DNA of 64,000 bases from Mucilaginibacter ginkgonis. GTDB lineage: Bacteria > Bacteroidota > Bacteroidia > Sphingobacteriales > Sphingobacteriaceae. Below are positions 7,636 through 16,715 of this stretch, piece by piece. The position numbers were made by a program, and so were the translations under genes. Below the pieces are notes generated by a model. That model was not told the DNA's origin. It saw only the letters and a list, made by a program, of their open reading frames with translations, and ran no database searches. Location of the stretch: positions 1,612,001-1,676,000 of the forward strand of contig NZ_CP066775.1 in assembly GCF_009754905.2 (NCBI RefSeq). The letters are read 5' to 3'. Positions within the stretch are counted from its first letter, which is position 1. The number at the start of each line of letters is the position of its first letter.

Positions 7636-8007
7636 CTAGCGGCAACCATCCGGGTCCGCAAAGAAAGTATAGCGTTTGCCGGTAAATTCATCAACGCGAA
7701 TGGGCTCAACTACAACACCGTTATCCCGTAAACTTCTCAGCGCATCTTCTATGTTACCGACTTCGAAAGCCAGGTGTCGTAAGCCTTGTGCCTCGGGTCT
7801 TGAAGGCCTCGCAGGCGGACCCGGAAAAGAAAATAGTTCGATCTGGTAGTCGCCGCCGACGGAAAGATCAAGCTTATAAGACTGCCGTGCTTCGCGATGA
7901 ACCTCGCGTACGATATCCAGCCCGAGTATTTCGGTGTAAAAATGTTTAGACACCTCGTAATCAGAGCAAATAATGGCGATGTGGTGTATCTTACTAAGTT
8001 TCAGCAT
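7636..8007 (-). CDS. VOC-family (GloA2/YwkD-like) metalloenzyme with an apparent 3' frameshift
   Basis: The protein has the paired beta-alpha-beta-beta-beta units of the vicinal-oxygen-chelate fold. Three metal ligands are visible at the expected places: His9 (HHIAI), Glu57 (IELF) and His78 (RHLAFEV). The frame then stops after FADPDGCR. Family members continue with a strand of the type LPLELVE that carries the fourth ligand. Shifting the frame by one base in the glycine codon at about 7646 gives exactly LPLELVEK and a stop at 7619-7621, 7 nt before trmN6. Either one base is missing in the sequence or the gene is damaged. The restored product is 129 residues, close to family length. Substrate unknown. 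Confidence 0.85.
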   Translation of the reverse strand: MLKLSKIHHIAIICSDYEVSKHFYTEILGLDIVREVHREARQSYKLDLSVGGDYQIELFSFPGPPARPSRPEAQGLRHLAFEVGNIEDALRSLRDNGVVVEPIRVDEFTGKRYTFFADPDGCR

Positions 8008-8022
8008 TTGATCGAATGCCGG

Positions 8023-10248
8023 TTAATCGCCCAGTGCTACATGCAGAACGTTATCGTATACCAATTTGATGTCAGTGATATTGCCGAATAACTCGCCGTC
8101 GACAATTAAGTTCCCCAAGTGGGTGACTGTTCCCAATAAACTAAAAGGTGTTTCTGAAGCAGCCATCATTTCTACAAATCGCGCTTCATCATCCGGCGCT
8201 ACAGAAACCACAACCCTGCCCTGCGCTTCACCAAACAGGAAAGCATCTTTGCGGATCTCACTGTCAGACGCAATATCAAACCCCAAACCATTAGGCATCG
8301 AGGACTCAAGTAAGTTGATATATAAACCACCATCAGCTATGTCATGTGCCGACTGAATCACCTTATTCAATATCAATTGCTTAACTACCTGGTGCATTGC
8401 GTACTCACTTTCCAGATCGAAGTGCGGCGCAGGCGATGCTTTTACATTGTGGTATGACGCCAGGTACTGTGACGAGGCGATACAGTTCTTCGATTCGCCG
8501 ATTAAGTAGATCAGGTCATCCGGCTGTTTAAAGTCGGAAGTCATGATGTTATCCTTATCATCCAATACGCCTAACATACCAATAGTTGGTGTAGGGAAAA
8601 CCGGGCCTTCATCGCTCGATTGATTGTAGAAACTTACGTTACCCCCCGTTACCGGTGTGTCGAATTTCGTACAAGCCTCACCCATACCTTTAATGGCACT
8701 TACAAACTGCCAGAAAACTTCGGGTTTGTATGGGTTGCCAAAATTAAGACAATTAGTAATTGCAACCGGCTCGCCGCCCGCGCAGGTAATGTTGCGCGCA
8801 GCCTCTGCCACGGCAATGCTGCAGCCTTTTTGCGGATCTGCATTTACATAGCGCGAGTTACAATCCACCGTTAAGGCTATCGCTTTGTTGGTGCCTTTTA
8901 CCGCTACCACTGCCGCGTCGCTCGGGCGGTTGGTCGTCATTGTAGCTGTACCTACCATCGAGTCGTACTGATTGGTCACCCAGCGTTTTGAGGCAATATT
9001 GGGGTGTGCCACTAAATGCTCGGCAACATCAACCAGGTCGGCGGGCTCTGCAACGTCCTCTATCTTAAATTTCTGATACTCTTTAAAGTAAGCAGGCTCT
9101 GTATATTCACGGTCATAAACCGGGGCGCCGCCGCCAAGGACCAGGTCGTCAGCCGGAACGTCGGCAACAATTTCGCCGTCCATATAATAAACCAAACGTT
9201 TAGTATCGGTCACTTTGCCAATAGCTACGCAGTTTAGGTCCCACTTGTCAAAAATCGCCTGCACTTCTGCTTCGCGGCCTTTTTCTATCACGATAAGCAT
9301 GCGTTCCTGAGATTCTGACAAAAGGATCTCATAAGGCTTCATATTTTCCTGTCGCATCGGCACTTTGTCCAGCCAGATTATCATGCCATGTTCACCTTTG
9401 GCGCTCATTTCAGAATTCGAGCAGATGATACCCGCCGCGCCCATGTCCTGCATGCCAATAACTGCACCGGTTTTAATTACCTCGAGCGTAGCTTCCAATA
9501 ATAATTTCTCCTGGAATGGGTCGCCTACCTGAACAGCCGGCAAATCGTTAACAGAATCTTCCGTAATATCCTTAGACGCGAAAGCCGCACCATGTATACC
9601 ATCTTTGCCTGTGGCCGAGCCAACAATATAAACCGGGTTGCCTACGCCATAAGAAGTAGCCGAAACTGTCTCGCCGGCTTTTACGATACCCGCGCTCATG
9701 GCGTTCACCAGCGGATTTACATTATAACTTTCATCGAAGAATAGTTCGCCGCCAACTGTAGGAATGCCAAAGGCATTACCGTAATCACCAATACCCTTAA
9801 CTACGCCTTTAACCAGCCATTTAGTACGGTCGAGGCTCAGATCGCCGAACCGCAGCGAATTCAATTGCGCAATTGGCCGCGCACCCATGGTAAAAATATC
9901 ACGATTAATGCCGCCCACACCTGTCGCAGCGCCCTGATACGGCTCTAAGGCAGAAGGGTGATTATGCGATTCGATTTTAAAGGCACACCCTATGCCGTCG
10001 CCAAGGTCTACCAAGCCGGCATTTTCTTCACCCGCTTTAGCCAGCATGCGTGAACCATCGCGCGGAAGCGTTTTAAGCCATTTGATAGAGTTTTTATAGG
10101 AGCAATGCTCGCTCCACATCACAGAAAATATAGACAGCTCTGTGAAATTTGGCACCCGGCCCAATATTTCATTTATGCGGTCATATTCTTGTGGTAGTAA
10201 GCCTAAATCTTTGGCGGTTTCAACGGTGGTAAGTTCCGGATTCTCCAA
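8023..10248 (-). CDS. purL: phosphoribosylformylglycinamidine synthase II
   Basis: PurL converts FGAR to FGAM in step 4 of purine synthesis, using ammonia delivered by the PurQ glutaminase with PurS. The 741-residue length is that of the small PurL type, so separate purS and purQ genes should exist elsewhere. Key motifs are MWSEHCSYKNS (His48), ESHNHPS (95-99), GGINRDIFTMGA and GGNVSFYN. The reading frame begins at a TTG (10248), giving MENPELTTVETAKDLGLLP, which matches the usual PurL N terminus; no ATG is available before residue 44, so TTG is very probably the true start. It heads a minus-strand operon with the VOC, trmN6, membrane-protein and phosphodiesterase genes. Confidence 0.95.
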   Translation of the reverse strand: MENPELTTVETAKDLGLLPQEYDRINEILGRVPNFTELSIFSVMWSEHCSYKNSIKWLKTLPRDGSRMLAKAGEENAGLVDLGDGIGCAFKIESHNHPSALEPYQGAATGVGGINRDIFTMGARPIAQLNSLRFGDLSLDRTKWLVKGVVKGIGDYGNAFGIPTVGGELFFDESYNVNPLVNAMSAGIVKAGETVSATSYGVGNPVYIVGSATGKDGIHGAAFASKDITEDSVNDLPAVQVGDPFQEKLLLEATLEVIKTGAVIGMQDMGAAGIICSNSEMSAKGEHGMIIWLDKVPMRQENMKPYEILLSESQERMLIVIEKGREAEVQAIFDKWDLNCVAIGKVTDTKRLVYYMDGEIVADVPADDLVLGGGAPVYDREYTEPAYFKEYQKFKIEDVAEPADLVDVAEHLVAHPNIASKRWVTNQYDSMVGTATMTTNRPSDAAVVAVKGTNKAIALTVDCNSRYVNADPQKGCSIAVAEAARNITCAGGEPVAITNCLNFGNPYKPEVFWQFVSAIKGMGEACTKFDTPVTGGNVSFYNQSSDEGPVFPTPTIGMLGVLDDKDNIMTSDFKQPDDLIYLIGESKNCIASSQYLASYHNVKASPAPHFDLESEYAMHQVVKQLILNKVIQSAHDIADGGLYINLLESSMPNGLGFDIASDSEIRKDAFLFGEAQGRVVVSVAPDDEARFVEMMAASETPFSLLGTVTHLGNLIVDGELFGNITDIKLVYDNVLHVALGD

Positions 10249-10412
10249 TGTAGTATGTGTTAAATTGAAAGGATAGGCGAAATTAAGAAAAATGGGGATA
10301 GGATGAGTTAAAACATTATGAAGTTGATAAATAGCAGGTTTGTTAAAAGGGTTAACGGTGAGTGGTGAAATAAACTGTAAAAGAATATCGAGCGAGGATA
10401 GAAGTTGCCGCC

Positions 10413-10436
10413 CTTGTTGGTGTTGTCACCAACAAG
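10413..10436. repeat. perfect hairpin in the purL upstream region
   Basis: CTTGTTGGTG (10413-10422) and CACCAACAAG (10427-10436) pair over 10 bp around a TTGT loop, in the 238-bp gap between purL and the DUF1801 gene. The minus strand after it is not T-rich, so it is not a clear terminator, although it lies after the DUF1801 gene. It may be a transcript-end stem, a small dispersed palindrome or a regulator site. Confidence 0.45.
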
Positions 10437-10486
10437 TTGCATGTAAGCCTTTGAAAACTTCACAACGGCAAAAGCGTCGCGAATAT

Positions 10487-10903
10487 TTATTGATGAAACT
10501 TTTCAGAATATAGGTATGCGTCCCTGATCATCTCTTTTAGCACGCCCTCATCAACATCATTTAGCTTTTTCACATAAATACATGCCTTCGCACTTTTATG
10601 CTTACCCAGTTTTTGCAGCAACCCGCCCCGGGTGGGGAACTGCGAAGAAAGGTAAAGTGAAATGGCATTGGCCCTTGGTGAAAACGCGACCAAAGGCGCA
10701 TCGCCTTCATGGCCGCTGTCATATTTATAATGATAACTGCCGAAGCCTACAATAGCCGCTCCCCACATTTTTGCCGGCTGCCCGGTGACATTTTCAAAAA
10801 TGGATACCAGTTTTTGGCTGTCAACCCGTTTTAAATCATCGGCCACAGCAGCAATAAAATCGCCAACGCTGGCGGCAGTTTCTGTGGTTTTGTTTTTTGC
10901 CAT
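10487..10903 (-). CDS. DUF1801 protein
   Basis: This 138-residue cytosolic protein matches the DUF1801 (YdhG-like) pattern: the block MWGAAIVGFGSYHYKYDSG, then FSPRANAISLYL, then LGKHKSAKACIYVKKLNDVD and a C-terminal helix. The fold resembles the frataxin/IscX-like alpha-beta sandwich in related structures, but no function is established and I infer none. It is a single gene on the minus strand, divergent from the MerR gene; the 3' side has the hairpin at 10413-10436. Confidence 0.88.
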   Translation of the reverse strand: MAKNKTTETAASVGDFIAAVADDLKRVDSQKLVSIFENVTGQPAKMWGAAIVGFGSYHYKYDSGHEGDAPLVAFSPRANAISLYLSSQFPTRGGLLQKLGKHKSAKACIYVKKLNDVDEGVLKEMIRDAYLYSEKFHQ

Positions 10904-10961
10904 ATAGATTTGATTTTCATAAAGTTAAGTTTCTGCATCAACTAATCACAAAGCATTACTA

Positions 10962-10969
10962 TATATTTG
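10962..10969 (+). promoter_or_regulatory. TAnnTTTG promoter element abutting the merR-family start codon
   Basis: TATATTTG ends 3 nt before the ATG at 10973. In Bacteroidota transcription starts a few bases after this element, so the mRNA would be leaderless or nearly so. I see no clear -33 element. Confidence 0.45.
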
Positions 10970-10972
10970 CGT

Positions 10973-11308
10973 ATGGCGTACAAAGAACGTGACATTAATA
11001 AGCTGTATTATACCATGGGCGAAGTTTCGGCCATGTTCAACGTAAATCAATCGCTCTTACGCTATTACGAAAAGGAGTTTGACATCCTGCAACCCAAAAA
11101 GAATAAAAAGGGCAACCGCCATTTCACCGCAGAAGATGTCGAGAACTTAAAGATCATCATGCATCTTATCCGCGATAAGAAGTTTACCATAGAAGGTGCC
11201 CGGGCTTATATGAGCCAAAATACAGATGCCGAGAAAAACCAGCAGCGAATTATTGCCAGCCTGGAAAGTATGCGCGATTTCCTGATCGAAGTGCGCGATA
11301 ACCTTTAA
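10973..11308 (+). CDS. MerR-family transcriptional regulator
   Basis: The 111-residue protein has a winged-helix MerR DNA-binding domain at about residues 10-75: YYTMGEVSAMFNVNQSLLRYY (first helices; shown in part), then the wing KKNKKGNRHFTAEDVENLK. A short C-terminal coiled helix provides the dimer interface. There is no Cys or ligand domain, unlike metal-sensing MerR proteins; it belongs to the small 'HTH_17/MerR' type common in Bacteroidota. It is directly upstream of comEC, about 48 nt to the ATG I chose, so the two may be co-transcribed. The ATG at 10973 is preferred to the TTG at 10967. Confidence 0.9.
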   Translation: MAYKERDINKLYYTMGEVSAMFNVNQSLLRYYEKEFDILQPKKNKKGNRHFTAEDVENLKIIMHLIRDKKFTIEGARAYMSQNTDAEKNQQRIIASLESMRDFLIEVRDNL

Positions 11309-11356
11309 TTGTTTATATTGCTGTACCCATTACGGGATAGCTTTATAAACCCTACC

Positions 11357-13456
11357 ATGATTGCCCGTCATAAAGGCGAAGTCCCCTTTTTAGTCTACGT
11401 GCTGCCCTCCATCGCGGGCATAATATTGTCTGTAGCCAAAGGATTGGGTGTATCATTTCTTTTCGCCGCAATATTTTGCATTGTTTTTTTGGGTTTTGTC
11501 ATGCTTAATGTTTTCTACGCAAAGCTGAAGGTTTACAAATTCAACTGGCTTGGTGGCGCTTTGCTCCATTTGCTATTCTTTTTAGGGGGAATGCTGATGG
11601 TACAGTTGCGCGACACCAGAAACGCGGCTGATTATTTTGGTAAACGGCATAGCGAGCATCTTGTGGTTATGGTCAACACCGAGCCAACTTTAAAAGGCAA
11701 ATACTGGCACTTTAGCGCGGATGTAAAAGCTTCGAAAACTCAAGGTAAAACGGCGACCGCGAGCGGCCAATTGATACTTACTGTTCTGGCAGATACCGCA
11801 AACTTGTTTAAATATGGCGATGAGTTACTGATCCCGGCTAATTACAAGCCGGTATATGCGCCTTACAATCCGGCTGCTTTTAATTATAAAAACTACCTGG
11901 CTAATCGCCATATCTATTATCAAAGCTTTCTGTTTCCGGGTCAGTATAAAATTGTCAGGCGCAATACAGGTAACCCCGTCATTGCCTATTCATTGCAGCT
12001 GCGGCAGCATTTTGCCAAACAGTTCATGGCGAATATTAAGGATACAGATGCAGCCGCCGTTGCCACTACCCTTGTGTTGGGTTATAAAGCAACTTTGAGT
12101 GCCGAGGTTCAGAAGGTCTACTCAAAAACGGGTACCATTCACGTACTTTCTGTATCAGGGGCGCACGTGGCTTTCGTATACGTCTTCATTAACTTCGTTC
12201 TCGGCTTTTTGGGTGTGTCGGCAAGGGCAAGATGGGTCAAAAGCATGCTTAGCATATTGCTTATTTGGGCTTATGCAATGCTCACAGGCTTTTCGCCACC
12301 GGTGTGCCGGGCTGCCATTATGCTCTCATGTATCATTATCGGCCGGTCTGGTTTTCGTAACGTTAATCAGATCAATTTATTGGCGTTCTCTGCTTTTTTA
12401 TTGCTGGTCTACGACCCGTTACTCATTACAGATATTGGCTTCCAACTCTCCTATCTTGCGGTTTTCGGACTCATTGTTCTACAGCCGGTGATCTTCAACT
12501 GGTTTAGTTTCGAAAATAAATGGACGCGTAAATTCTGGTATTTGATCTCCGCATCGCTGGCAGCACAAGTGATCACTTTCCCGCTAAGCGCCTTTTATTT
12601 TCATCAATTTCCGCTTTACTTTTTACTCAGCAACCTGCTCATCATCATCCCGTCAGAGCTCGCACTGTTTTGCGGCATCCTTGTCATGCTGTTCGGTAAT
12701 ATCAGATTCATCGGCAATCTGATATACAAAGGTCTTGAATACACTATCATAATCATGAATAAGGGCTTGACCCTCATCGAGCAGCAAAGGTTTTCGACGA
12801 TAGACCGGATATGGTTCACAGGGGCTGAGTGTGCCTTGCTATTTATTGCATTGATGGCGTTCTTCTACTTCGCGTTCAACAAGTGTAAAGCCATACTACT
12901 GTTTAGCTTAAATTGTTTATTACTGCTGTGCGTATCATTTACAGTTAAAACCATATCCGCAGAAAATACAAACAGTATTACTTTCCTCACCATTAGCAAG
13001 CACCCGGCGATCCTTTTTAAACATGGGCACGATGGCGTAACTATTTCAGACATTAAACCTGCTGACCAACTATTCACTTATAACATTAAGCCTGCTGCGG
13101 ACAGCAGCGGCATTAGCGATCTGGCTATCCATTCTTTAACCGATGATTATCGAAACAATTGGTTTCTTAAGGAAGGTCACCTCATTCAGAGTCTAAATTC
13201 AACCGTTCTATTGTTCGATAAAGAAATTGAAAACTTTATTCCGCCGAAAAAGATAAATGTGTCGTACCTTTATGTAACAAGTAACCCGCAAACAAGCGTT
13301 GGTTTCCTGGCAACCAGTTATAAATTTGATCTGCTGATAATCGATTCAACAAATTCTGCAGCAACCTTAAAGCGCCTTGCAGATGAGGCTTCGCACTTAA
13401 AAATTAAATTTGTTGTGTTGAAGCGTAACAAATCGTTAATTGTGGTATCTAAATGA
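11357..13456 (+). CDS. comEC: ComEC/Rec2-type DNA-uptake channel protein
   Basis: The 699-residue polytopic membrane protein should form the inner-membrane channel for single-stranded DNA during natural transformation. N-terminal helices are followed by the OB-like DUF4131 region (about 60-200). The competence domain follows, with HVLSVSGAHVAFVYVFIN (about 255-272), the equivalent of the conserved LAISGLHV motif, and around eight more helices. The last 170 residues look like a metallo-beta-lactamase remnant, but I find no HxHxDH metal motif. I chose the ATG at 11357; the frame is open from a TTG at 11309, directly after the merR stop. Other competence genes are not in the window. Confidence 0.88.
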   Translation: MIARHKGEVPFLVYVLPSIAGIILSVAKGLGVSFLFAAIFCIVFLGFVMLNVFYAKLKVYKFNWLGGALLHLLFFLGGMLMVQLRDTRNAADYFGKRHSEHLVVMVNTEPTLKGKYWHFSADVKASKTQGKTATASGQLILTVLADTANLFKYGDELLIPANYKPVYAPYNPAAFNYKNYLANRHIYYQSFLFPGQYKIVRRNTGNPVIAYSLQLRQHFAKQFMANIKDTDAAAVATTLVLGYKATLSAEVQKVYSKTGTIHVLSVSGAHVAFVYVFINFVLGFLGVSARARWVKSMLSILLIWAYAMLTGFSPPVCRAAIMLSCIIIGRSGFRNVNQINLLAFSAFLLLVYDPLLITDIGFQLSYLAVFGLIVLQPVIFNWFSFENKWTRKFWYLISASLAAQVITFPLSAFYFHQFPLYFLLSNLLIIIPSELALFCGILVMLFGNIRFIGNLIYKGLEYTIIIMNKGLTLIEQQRFSTIDRIWFTGAECALLFIALMAFFYFAFNKCKAILLFSLNCLLLLCVSFTVKTISAENTNSITFLTISKHPAILFKHGHDGVTISDIKPADQLFTYNIKPAADSSGISDLAIHSLTDDYRNNWFLKEGHLIQSLNSTVLLFDKEIENFIPPKKINVSYLYVTSNPQTSVGFLATSYKFDLLIIDSTNSAATLKRLADEASHLKIKFVVLKRNKSLIVVSK

Positions 13457-13517
13457 CGATTGATTTTAAACTATTAAGAGAATAAGTATCTAACAACAAA
13501 ACCCAATAAATTAACTC

Positions 13518-14162
13518 ATGAAATTAAACTTATTAAGCCTTGTTTCGGGCATCGCGTTAACTACTATAGCTTTTACAGCGTCTGCTCAAAAGGCGTACAA
13601 AGAAGGATCTATCTCATACACCGCTACCGTAATGGGTACTAACGTAGATTCTAAAATGTATTTCAAAGGCGACTCAAGCTCAACCAGCGGAAAACAAGGC
13701 CCTGCGTCTTTTAAGACCATAATGGCTAAAGGCGGCGACTATTTGGCTATCCTAATAGATGTGCCTGTTGCTAATATGAAAAAGGCAGCTATCGCTACAC
13801 CGGCAGAACTAGAGGAAGCGAAAGACTCTGAACCAAGCTTCACTTTCACACCGACATCTGAAACTAAAGTGATCAACGGTTTTAACTGTAAAAAAGTAAC
13901 TGCTAAAGATGACAAAACAGGCAAAAGCTACGACGTTTGGGTAACCAACGATTTTACTGTACCTGTTAACGTGCTGACTAAATATTTTGCTTCTGCAGGT
14001 GGTTTCCCTATCCAATTCACTACTGTACAAATGGGTCAGGAAATCAGCATGAGCGTAAAATCTATCAGCGATGAGAAAGTGCCTGCAGGTACATTTAGCG
14101 TTCCTGCCGATTTTGACAAGATCACATTGACTGACCTTAAAAACATGCGTGGCGGTCACTAA
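13518..14162 (+). CDS. secreted protein of unknown function, possibly DUF4412-like
   Basis: The 214-residue product starts with a good Sec signal peptide (cleavage after about residue 23, TASAQ). The mature part is beta-rich, with strands such as 'EGSISYTATVMGTNVDSKMY' and the segment TKVINGFNCKKVTAKDDKTG. That layout resembles the periplasmic DUF4412 and GLPGLI-type proteins of Bacteroidota, but I cannot confirm the family by eye. No lipobox and no C-terminal sorting domain are seen. It stands alone between comEC and the sulfatase-family gene. Confidence 0.7.
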   Translation: MKLNLLSLVSGIALTTIAFTASAQKAYKEGSISYTATVMGTNVDSKMYFKGDSSSTSGKQGPASFKTIMAKGGDYLAILIDVPVANMKKAAIATPAELEEAKDSEPSFTFTPTSETKVINGFNCKKVTAKDDKTGKSYDVWVTNDFTVPVNVLTKYFASAGGFPIQFTTVQMGQEISMSVKSISDEKVPAGTFSVPADFDKITLTDLKNMRGGH

Positions 14163-14216
14163 TTAAAAATTAGATTTACATTATAATATAAGCTTCTTAA
14201 CATTAGGGCATTTAAT

Positions 14217-14224
14217 TATTTTTG
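14217..14224 (+). promoter_or_regulatory. TAnnTTTG promoter element abutting a start codon
   Basis: TATTTTTG ends 6 nt before the ATG at 14231, so the transcript of the downstream membrane sulfatase gene would have little or no leader. No clear -33 element is visible. Confidence 0.4.
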
Positions 14225-14230
14225 CGCCCC

Positions 14231-16099
14231 ATGTTAAGAAGCTTTTTTAGTTTTGCCCGTTACTTTGTTTTCTGGCTGATCATCTTCTTCTTCTCGCGTG
14301 TAACTTTTGAACTTTACTTTTACAACAAGTTCAAGGGGCTGTCAGCCTTAGAGGTGCTGCAAACCTTTAGTCATGGCTTGTGGCTCGATTATTCCGCTTC
14401 TGCCTATCTCTGCATCATTCCGGTATTGGTCTTTGTAGTGGGATGGTTCTTCCCCAATACACATGTAAAGCCAATTTGGCTTAAGGTATATACCTGGTTC
14501 TTTGTATTCGCAATTGCGTTTTTAACCATACTCGACCTGGGTATTTTCACAGAATGGGGCACTAAGGTAAATTACAGGGTATTCAATACCATATATAACG
14601 CACCTGCGGAGGCTGTAGCGTCGAGTGGCTCATCCCCTATCGCATCAAGTATTATTATAGGTGTAGTATTGCTGGTACTTGGAGTGGCGACGTCACTGTA
14701 TGTTGTCGATTTCAATTTTAAAAAACCCGTCGAAAAAATAAAATTCAAGATCCCGGTATCACTGCTGCTTTGCTTTGTAACCTTTGTATTGATCCGCGGT
14801 GGTTTACGCGGTGCACCGCTTAACGAGCACAGAGCCTATTTTTCTAATAAACAGATACTTAATCAGGCGGTATTAAATACTGAGTGGAACCTGATGAATA
14901 ATGTGGTGGAGAACCTGCGCAGCCCTTACAATCCGTATGAATACCTGCCGCTCGAAAAGGCTTACCAGATAGTAGATAGCTTATATACAGTAAAAAGGGA
15001 TGTAACCACAAGCATTCTCAAGACTTACCGTCCCAATGTGGTAATCATTCAGTTAGAAAGCTACACTGCAGACATCATAGAATCTCTGGGTGGCGACAAA
15101 GGTGTTGCGCCACACTTCGAAGAATTTATCAAAAACGGCCTGTTCTTCGATCATATTTATGCTGCCGGCGATCGTACAGATAAGGGGATAGTGGCAATTT
15201 TGAGCGGCTTCCCGTCGCAGGCAACGCGTACAATTATCACCGCTGATAGCAAGCAGCGTAAACTGCCCGCTATATCGGTCGCATTAAAAAAAGCAGGCTA
15301 TATTACCTCCTATTTCTATGGCGGCGAAAGCAGCTATATGAATTTCGATTCGTACATAAAGCACCACAGCTTTGATAGTGTAATAGATGAGTTAAGCTTT
15401 AACAAAAAAGAAATTGGTTCTAAGTGGGGAGCGTATGATGGTGTAATGTTCAACAAGAACATCGGCTTTCTAGATCGACAGAAACATCCTTTCTTCTGTT
15501 ACGTACAAACGTTAAGTAACCACGAGCCGTTTGAGTTGCAGGGCGCTCATCATTTTCCCGGTAAAGATCAGAGCAACCTATTTAGAAGTACGGCCTGGTA
15601 CACAGACTCTGTGCTGAATGATTATCTGCAAAAGGCAAAAAAGACCGACTGGTATAAGAATACGCTTTTTATTTTAGTTGCCGACCATGGCCACCGCTTG
15701 CCCAGGAATACTTCAGAGGCATATGATCCTGCAAAATATCACATTCCGCTGCTCTTTTTCGGCGATGTTATAAAAGAAGGGTACCGCGGTAAAAAGATTA
15801 GCTTGCTGGGCAACCAAACAGATATAGCAGCAACACTGCTTGCTCAATTAAAAATCAGCCACAAAAGCTTTGAATGGTCAAAGGACTTGCTTAACCCATA
15901 TAGTAAACAATTCGCGTTTTTTGACTGGGATAACGGCCTTGGTTTTATGGAGCCTCAGCAATCTGTTTCTTATGATAACGAGGGCGACAAGATCATCTTT
16001 AATACCAAAGCTAACGCCACACAACAGCAAACCGATAAGCAATTGTTAAAAGGCCAGGCCTACCTGCAAAAGATCTTTACGCAGTATCTTAATTATTAA
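14231..16099 (+). CDS. membrane-anchored LtaS/OpgB-like sulfatase-fold transferase
   Basis: Five hydrophobic segments in the first 200 residues anchor an extracytoplasmic alkaline-phosphatase/sulfatase-fold domain from about residue 266 (PNVVIIQLESYTADIIESLG). The nucleophile is probably Thr316 in DRTDKG. Later metal motifs are YGGESSYMNFD, NHEP and VADHGHRLP. This is the architecture of phosphoglycerol transferases such as LtaS and OpgB, which move glycerol phosphate from phosphatidylglycerol to a surface glycan. True lipoteichoic acid is not expected in Bacteroidota, so the acceptor is unknown; a phosphoethanolamine-type transfer cannot be excluded. The ATG at 14231 is chosen over a TTG 9 nt upstream. 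The 3' end overlaps the convergent ferritin-like gene by 11 nt. Confidence 0.88.
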   Translation: MLRSFFSFARYFVFWLIIFFFSRVTFELYFYNKFKGLSALEVLQTFSHGLWLDYSASAYLCIIPVLVFVVGWFFPNTHVKPIWLKVYTWFFVFAIAFLTILDLGIFTEWGTKVNYRVFNTIYNAPAEAVASSGSSPIASSIIIGVVLLVLGVATSLYVVDFNFKKPVEKIKFKIPVSLLLCFVTFVLIRGGLRGAPLNEHRAYFSNKQILNQAVLNTEWNLMNNVVENLRSPYNPYEYLPLEKAYQIVDSLYTVKRDVTTSILKTYRPNVVIIQLESYTADIIESLGGDKGVAPHFEEFIKNGLFFDHIYAAGDRTDKGIVAILSGFPSQATRTIITADSKQRKLPAISVALKKAGYITSYFYGGESSYMNFDSYIKHHSFDSVIDELSFNKKEIGSKWGAYDGVMFNKNIGFLDRQKHPFFCYVQTLSNHEPFELQGAHHFPGKDQSNLFRSTAWYTDSVLNDYLQKAKKTDWYKNTLFILVADHGHRLPRNTSEAYDPAKYHIPLLFFGDVIKEGYRGKKISLLGNQTDIAATLLAQLKISHKSFEWSKDLLNPYSKQFAFFDWDNGLGFMEPQQSVSYDNEGDKIIFNTKANATQQQTDKQLLKGQAYLQKIFTQYLNY

Positions 16100-16715
16100 C
16101 AGCTTCGCCAAGTAATTCCTTGTTAAGCTCTGCAACCCATTGATTAAACAGGCCGGTTTCAATTTCCACAGCTTTTTGAGCATGCGTTTCCCAATCCGGT
16201 GAAAATGATTTAAGCTGATTGATCATCTCTTCCAGATGACCTTCTTCTTCCAGGATAATGGACTTAACATTCACTTTGCTGCTTTGCGCAGTAAGCACAT
16301 CCTGGTAAACCGGGTATAACTCATCGGCACGGACCTCGATAGCATAAGTAACTAACAGGTATGCAGCGAAACGCAACTCAGCACCTTTTAAATTCAATGT
16401 TGATTTTAAATACCGGCAAACAGAAACGTCCAGCTGGTTTAAGTAATATTTACTACTGTAAGGCGCCACCAGATATTGGGTAGCGTAAGTCGGGCAGGTA
16501 TCAATAGCAGTTTTCTCTATTTGTTTTTTTAAATAAAACGCATGGCGGTGCTCCTCAGCCGCGTGTTTTAAGATGATGTAGGTTACAGTCTCGGAGTCTT
16601 CGCAAGCGGATATTTTTCGCGCCCCGGTATTTTCCATCAGCGACAATGTATTTAACCAGCGTGCGTGCAAATGGTCATCGGCTACTATCTTTTCTAAAAC
16701 GGTATTTAAACTCAT
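16089..16715 (-). CDS. ferritin-like di-iron candidate protein coupled to bioA
   Basis: I do not recognise a named family. The 208-residue, all-helical protein has two ExxH motifs in separate helices, AAEEHRH (about 52-58) and EEEGHLEE (156-163), and extra acidic residues such as Glu127 in TYAIEVRADE. This is the ligand pattern of ferritin-like di-iron proteins (rubrerythrin, CADD or oxygenase relatives). Its ATG overlaps the bioA stop by 4 nt, so its translation is coupled to bioA. A role in biotin or iron metabolism is an inference from this position. Its 3' end overlaps the convergent sulfatase-family gene by 11 nt. Confidence 0.75.
   Translation of the reverse strand: MSLNTVLEKIVADDHLHARWLNTLSLMENTGARKISACEDSETVTYIILKHAAEEHRHAFYLKKQIEKTAIDTCPTYATQYLVAPYSSKYYLNQLDVSVCRYLKSTLNLKGAELRFAAYLLVTYAIEVRADELYPVYQDVLTAQSSKVNVKSIILEEEGHLEEMINQLKSFSPDWETHAQKAVEIETGLFNQWVAELNKELLGEAVNN

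Noticed and set aside
14231..16099. True lipoteichoic acid synthase
   Set aside because: The genome type is Gram-negative, where lipoteichoic acid is not made; only the fold and transferase class are supported.
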